A stretch of DNA of 6,229 nucleotides from Campylobacterales bacterium. GTDB lineage: Bacteria > Campylobacterota > Campylobacteria > Campylobacterales > QNZT01. Where the stretch lies: positions 1 through 6,229 of the forward strand of contig WGAE01000004.1 in NCBI GenBank assembly GCA_015489185.1, written 5' to 3'. Each line of letters opens with the position of its first letter. The stretch's first letter is position 1. Under the pieces are notes generated by a model. That model was not told the DNA's origin. It saw nothing but the letters and a program-made list of their open reading frames with translations, and ran no database searches. This document shows, piece by piece, positions 5,993 to 6,229 of this stretch. The position numbers and the translations under genes were made by a program.

Positions 5993-6229
5993 ATGGTTGA
6001 GAACGGTTTTGATCAGCACCTGATCCAATTTGGACTGACACTCGTCTTCTCATTCCTGATCGGACTGGAGGTCAAAACTTATCGCAGTCATCTTAAAGCG
6101 CGTAAAAAGTATGACTTTTTCGGAACGACCCGTACGATTACCTTTTTCGGCGTACTGGGGTATATCTTTTATCTGCTCGATCCGACACTGAAGCTCTATA
6201 TCTTCGGTGTTGCAGGGTTTACGCTGCTC
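5993..6229 (+). CDS. MgtC/SapB (DUF4010-like) family membrane protein, 3' end cut by window
   Basis: Only the first 79 codons are present; the frame is still open at the right edge. The N-terminal region has the MgtC/SapB layout: a first helix ending in LIGLE (residues 22-26), a basic cytoplasmic loop (KARKKY), then FFGTTRTITFFGVLGYIF (42-59), corresponding to the family's (G/A)xRT-xxLxxLlG motif with Arg47-Thr48, and a third helix from about 66. The usual GLERE is GLEVK here, so it is a divergent member. Proteins with this domain and a following DUF4010 region are polytopic inner-membrane proteins of unproven function; classical MgtC supports growth at low Mg2+ and inhibits the F-ATPase. The start is ATG at 5993, with a modest AGGG site at 5982-5985. 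The subgroup cannot be decided without the missing C-terminal part. Confidence 0.72.
   Translation, partial: MVENGFDQHLIQFGLTLVFSFLIGLEVKTYRSHLKARKKYDFFGTTRTITFFGVLGYIFYLLDPTLKLYIFGVAGFTLL

Overview
The window reads almost entirely on the + strand. It holds five closely spaced genes (1-5564), a 222-base intergenic region with an elaborate nested inverted repeat, and the start of a second gene pair (5787 to the right edge). Base composition is about half G+C. Shine-Dalgarno sites are clear and gaps are short. A Tat-exported relative of sulfide:quinone oxidoreductase sits beside a bacterial P3A proton ATPase, which fits a chemolithotrophic, sulfur-associated bacterium. A higher-GC member of the Campylobacterota is my guess from protein style, but nothing in the window proves it.

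Region 1-5564 looks like one operon. (i) A P-type H+-ATPase, missing only its N-terminus at the window edge, has all the catalytic motifs and a lengthened P domain. (ii) A 458-residue FAD flavoprotein follows the mitochondrial-type (type II) sulfide:quinone oxidoreductases along its whole length, but both redox-active cysteine positions are replaced. (iii) A 130-residue SpoIIAA-like/STAS protein is next. (iv) An 85-residue protein with two membrane helices follows. (v) Last is an Nramp-related transporter in which the segment from within TM1 through TM3 is cleanly missing, in frame. A proton pump, a proton-coupled metal transporter relative, a membrane-associated flavoprotein and a STAS protein together suggest a role in proton, metal or redox homeostasis at the inner membrane. 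That role is inference.

Region 5565-5786 has no gene. It holds a 126-base compound dyad (5606-5731) whose three perfect stem segments (10, 14 and 10 bp) are interrupted by small hairpins. Three hairpins in the element share the same C-GAA-G loop, the exceptionally stable mini-hairpin known from single-stranded DNA. The inner stem could also terminate transcription.

Region 5787-6229 begins a second unit: a 61-residue membrane protein with a good ribosome site, then the N-terminal 79 codons of an MgtC/SapB (DUF4010-like) membrane protein that runs off the right edge.

The main points of interest are three: the flavoprotein without its redox cysteines, the Nramp protein lacking TM1-TM3, and the triple GAA mini-hairpin element. 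Two of them are genes whose textbook catalytic or transport residues are gone while the reading frame is kept.
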